A stretch of 64,000 nt of DNA from DATLGB01 sp963724135 (lineage in GTDB: Bacteria > Actinomycetota > Thermoleophilia > Solirubrobacterales > Solirubrobacteraceae), in NCBI GenBank assembly GCA_963724135.1, contig CAVRTA010000004.1:620001-684000 (forward strand). The letters are read 5' to 3'. The stretch's first letter is position 1, and the number at the start of each line of letters is the position of its first letter. Position numbers and translations under genes: made by a program. Shown piece after piece: positions 62,832-64,000 of the stretch. The notes beneath the pieces are model-generated. The model had not been told where the DNA came from, searched no databases, and saw nothing but the letters and a program-made list of their open reading frames with translations.

Positions 62832-64000
62832 ATGCGCCGCCTCGCCTCCGCAGTCCTGCTCACGCTCGCCCTGGCCGGACCGGCCCAGGCCGCGGAGATC
62901 AACGCCCATGGCAGCGTGGAGCAGGTCTACGCGACCGGTCTCGCCGTCGGGACGAAGTACACGCTCGTCAACTCCGCCGGCAAGGTCGTCAAGCGCAAGC
63001 GCGCCGACGCTCAGGGCGGGCTGCTGTTCCGCAGCGTCAAGCCCGGCGACGGCTACATGCTCACCGGGGGCGGCGACGAGTCCAAGCCGCTCGAGGTCAT
63101 GACGCGCAGCCCCGAGCCGGCGGACAAGAAGCACTTCGAGCAGGAGGTCCCGGCCAAGGGCTACGGGTACATGACGATGCGCGACGGCATCCAGCTCGCC
63201 TACTACGTGCACCCGCCGACCGACGTGGCCAAGGTGCTCGGGGTGGACACGAGCGGCTTGCCGACCACGGGCCCCTATCCGACGCTGATCGAGTACTCGG
63301 GCTACGGCTACGCCAACCCCGCCGGCCCCAACAGCGGCATCTCGGTGCTCGCCAACCTGATGGGCTTCGCCGTCGTCGACATCAACATGCGCGGGACCGG
63401 CTGCTCGGGCGGCGCGTTCGACTTCTTCGAGCCGCTGCAGTCGATCGATGGCTACGACATCGTGGAGACCGTCGCGCGCCAGCCGTGGGTGACGCACAAC
63501 AAGGTCGGGATGATGGGCATCTCCTACGGCGGCATCAGCCAGCTCTTCACGGCGCAGCTGCGGCCACCGAGCCTGGCCGCGATCTCGCCGCTGTCCGTCA
63601 TCGACCAGGTGCAGACGACGCTCTATCCAGGTGGGGTGCTGAACACCGGCTTCGCCGTCAACTGGGCCAAGGAGCGCGAGAAGGAGGCGATGCCGGCCGG
63701 TCCCAAGGCGGGGCAGGAGTGGGCGTGGAAGCGCATCCAGGAGGGCGACCAGACGTGCAAGGCCAACCAGGCGCTGCACGGCCAGGCCGCGAACCTGCAG
63801 GCGAAGATCCGCCGCAACAACACCTATCGCCCGAAGGTCGCCGACCCGCTGTCGCCGCTGAGCTTCGTGGACAAGATCAAGGTGCCGACGTTCATGGCCT
63901 GTCAGTGGACGGACGAGCAGACGGGCGGCAGCTGCCCGACGCTCGCCGCGCGCATGACCGGCACGCCGAAGAAGTGGTTCACGTTCACCAACGGCACGCA
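62832..64000 (+). CDS. secreted CocE/NonD S15-family hydrolase (partial, runs off the window)
   Basis: At least 389 residues from ATG 62832, cut by the right edge. A signal peptide (RLASAVLLTLALAGPAQA) precedes a small N-terminal domain and the hydrolase fold: YMTMRDGIQLAYYVHPP, LIEYSGYGYANPAG, VDINMRGTGCSGGAFDFF and the nucleophile elbow MMGISYGGISQLF. This is the X-Pro dipeptidyl-peptidase/cocaine-esterase pattern. Divergent from the molybdoenzyme gene with only 30 nt between starts. Confidence 0.88.
   Translation, partial: MRRLASAVLLTLALAGPAQAAEINAHGSVEQVYATGLAVGTKYTLVNSAGKVVKRKRADAQGGLLFRSVKPGDGYMLTGGGDESKPLEVMTRSPEPADKKHFEQEVPAKGYGYMTMRDGIQLAYYVHPPTDVAKVLGVDTSGLPTTGPYPTLIEYSGYGYANPAGPNSGISVLANLMGFAVVDINMRGTGCSGGAFDFFEPLQSIDGYDIVETVARQPWVTHNKVGMMGISYGGISQLFTAQLRPPSLAAISPLSVIDQVQTTLYPGGVLNTGFAVNWAKEREKEAMPAGPKAGQEWAWKRIQEGDQTCKANQALHGQAANLQAKIRRNNTYRPKVADPLSPLSFVDKIKVPTFMACQWTDEQTGGSCPTLAARMTGTPKKWFTFTNGT

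Overview
This is high-GC DNA with dense, mostly leaderless-looking genes, many GTG starts and many 4-bp ATGA/GTGA overlaps. The gene content is actinobacterial: FtsEX, SmpB/RNase R/tmRNA, a DUF222-HNH protein, DUF2277, a deazaflavin-dependent nitroreductase, ZAS-type anti-sigma/ECF pairs, and a MoxR-DUF58-DUF4129-DUF4350-RDD-SpoIIM cluster. Secreted proteins with Lys-rich or Gly/Pro-rich tails fit the Solirubrobacterales/Thermoleophilia branch best. That placement is an inference from gene content, not from a marker phylogeny.

Layout. 0-2.3 kb is a small accessory patch: an Abi_C abortive-infection-like gene, a small membrane protein and a ComJ-like protein. 2.6-7.7 kb holds nadC-nadA (de novo NAD synthesis, no nadB here) and then a tight AraC-type regulator / VOC protein / UvrA-paralogue unit. 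7.6-9.7 kb has an ECF sigma factor with a very long C-terminal extension behind a secreted protein. 9.7-18.5 kb has an M16 peptidase, ftsE-ftsX, and the chain membrane protein-DUF4129-DUF4350-MoxR-DUF58 facing SpoIIM. 18.5-24 kb has an RDD protein, gltD, a C-terminal-processing protease, rnr and smpB. 24-35.9 kb mixes a DUF222-HNH protein, an M50 protease, HAD phosphatase, an ECF sigma/anti-sigma/secreted-protein operon, a flavoprotein disulfide reductase, an HD-GYP/LuxR hybrid, a class III cyclase and a glycosyltransferase. ssrA (tmRNA) lies at 35.96-36.32 kb, so all three parts of trans-translation clean-up (tmRNA, SmpB, RNase R) are in the window.

36.3-41.6 kb, directly downstream of ssrA, is a looser accessory stretch: a flavin monooxygenase-like protein, an alpha/beta hydrolase, an HpcH/HpaI aldolase, a lipoprotein and a frameshifted secreted-protein relic. 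On the minus strand three of these genes are each preceded, 34-49 nt upstream, by a diverged copy of the same leader, which carries an 18-20-codon mini-ORF; in two of the copies a strong GC hairpin lies upstream of the mini-ORF. A fourth fragment follows the relic. This repeated leader / cassette-like array is the most unusual structure I found.

41.6-64 kb is a metabolic and regulatory accessory region: two paralogous TPR-LuxR regulators, each next to a small enzyme; a serine/threonine kinase; a berberine-bridge-type FAD oxidase divergent from an HxlR regulator across a perfect 13-bp inverted repeat; a methyltransferase; an enolase-superfamily enzyme; cupins; hydrolases; nitronate monooxygenase; a secreted neutral-ceramidase-like protein; a secreted collagen-like protein; a molybdopterin oxidoreductase; and a secreted S15/CocE hydrolase that runs off the right edge. 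I saw no tRNA, rRNA, CRISPR array, integrase or transposase.
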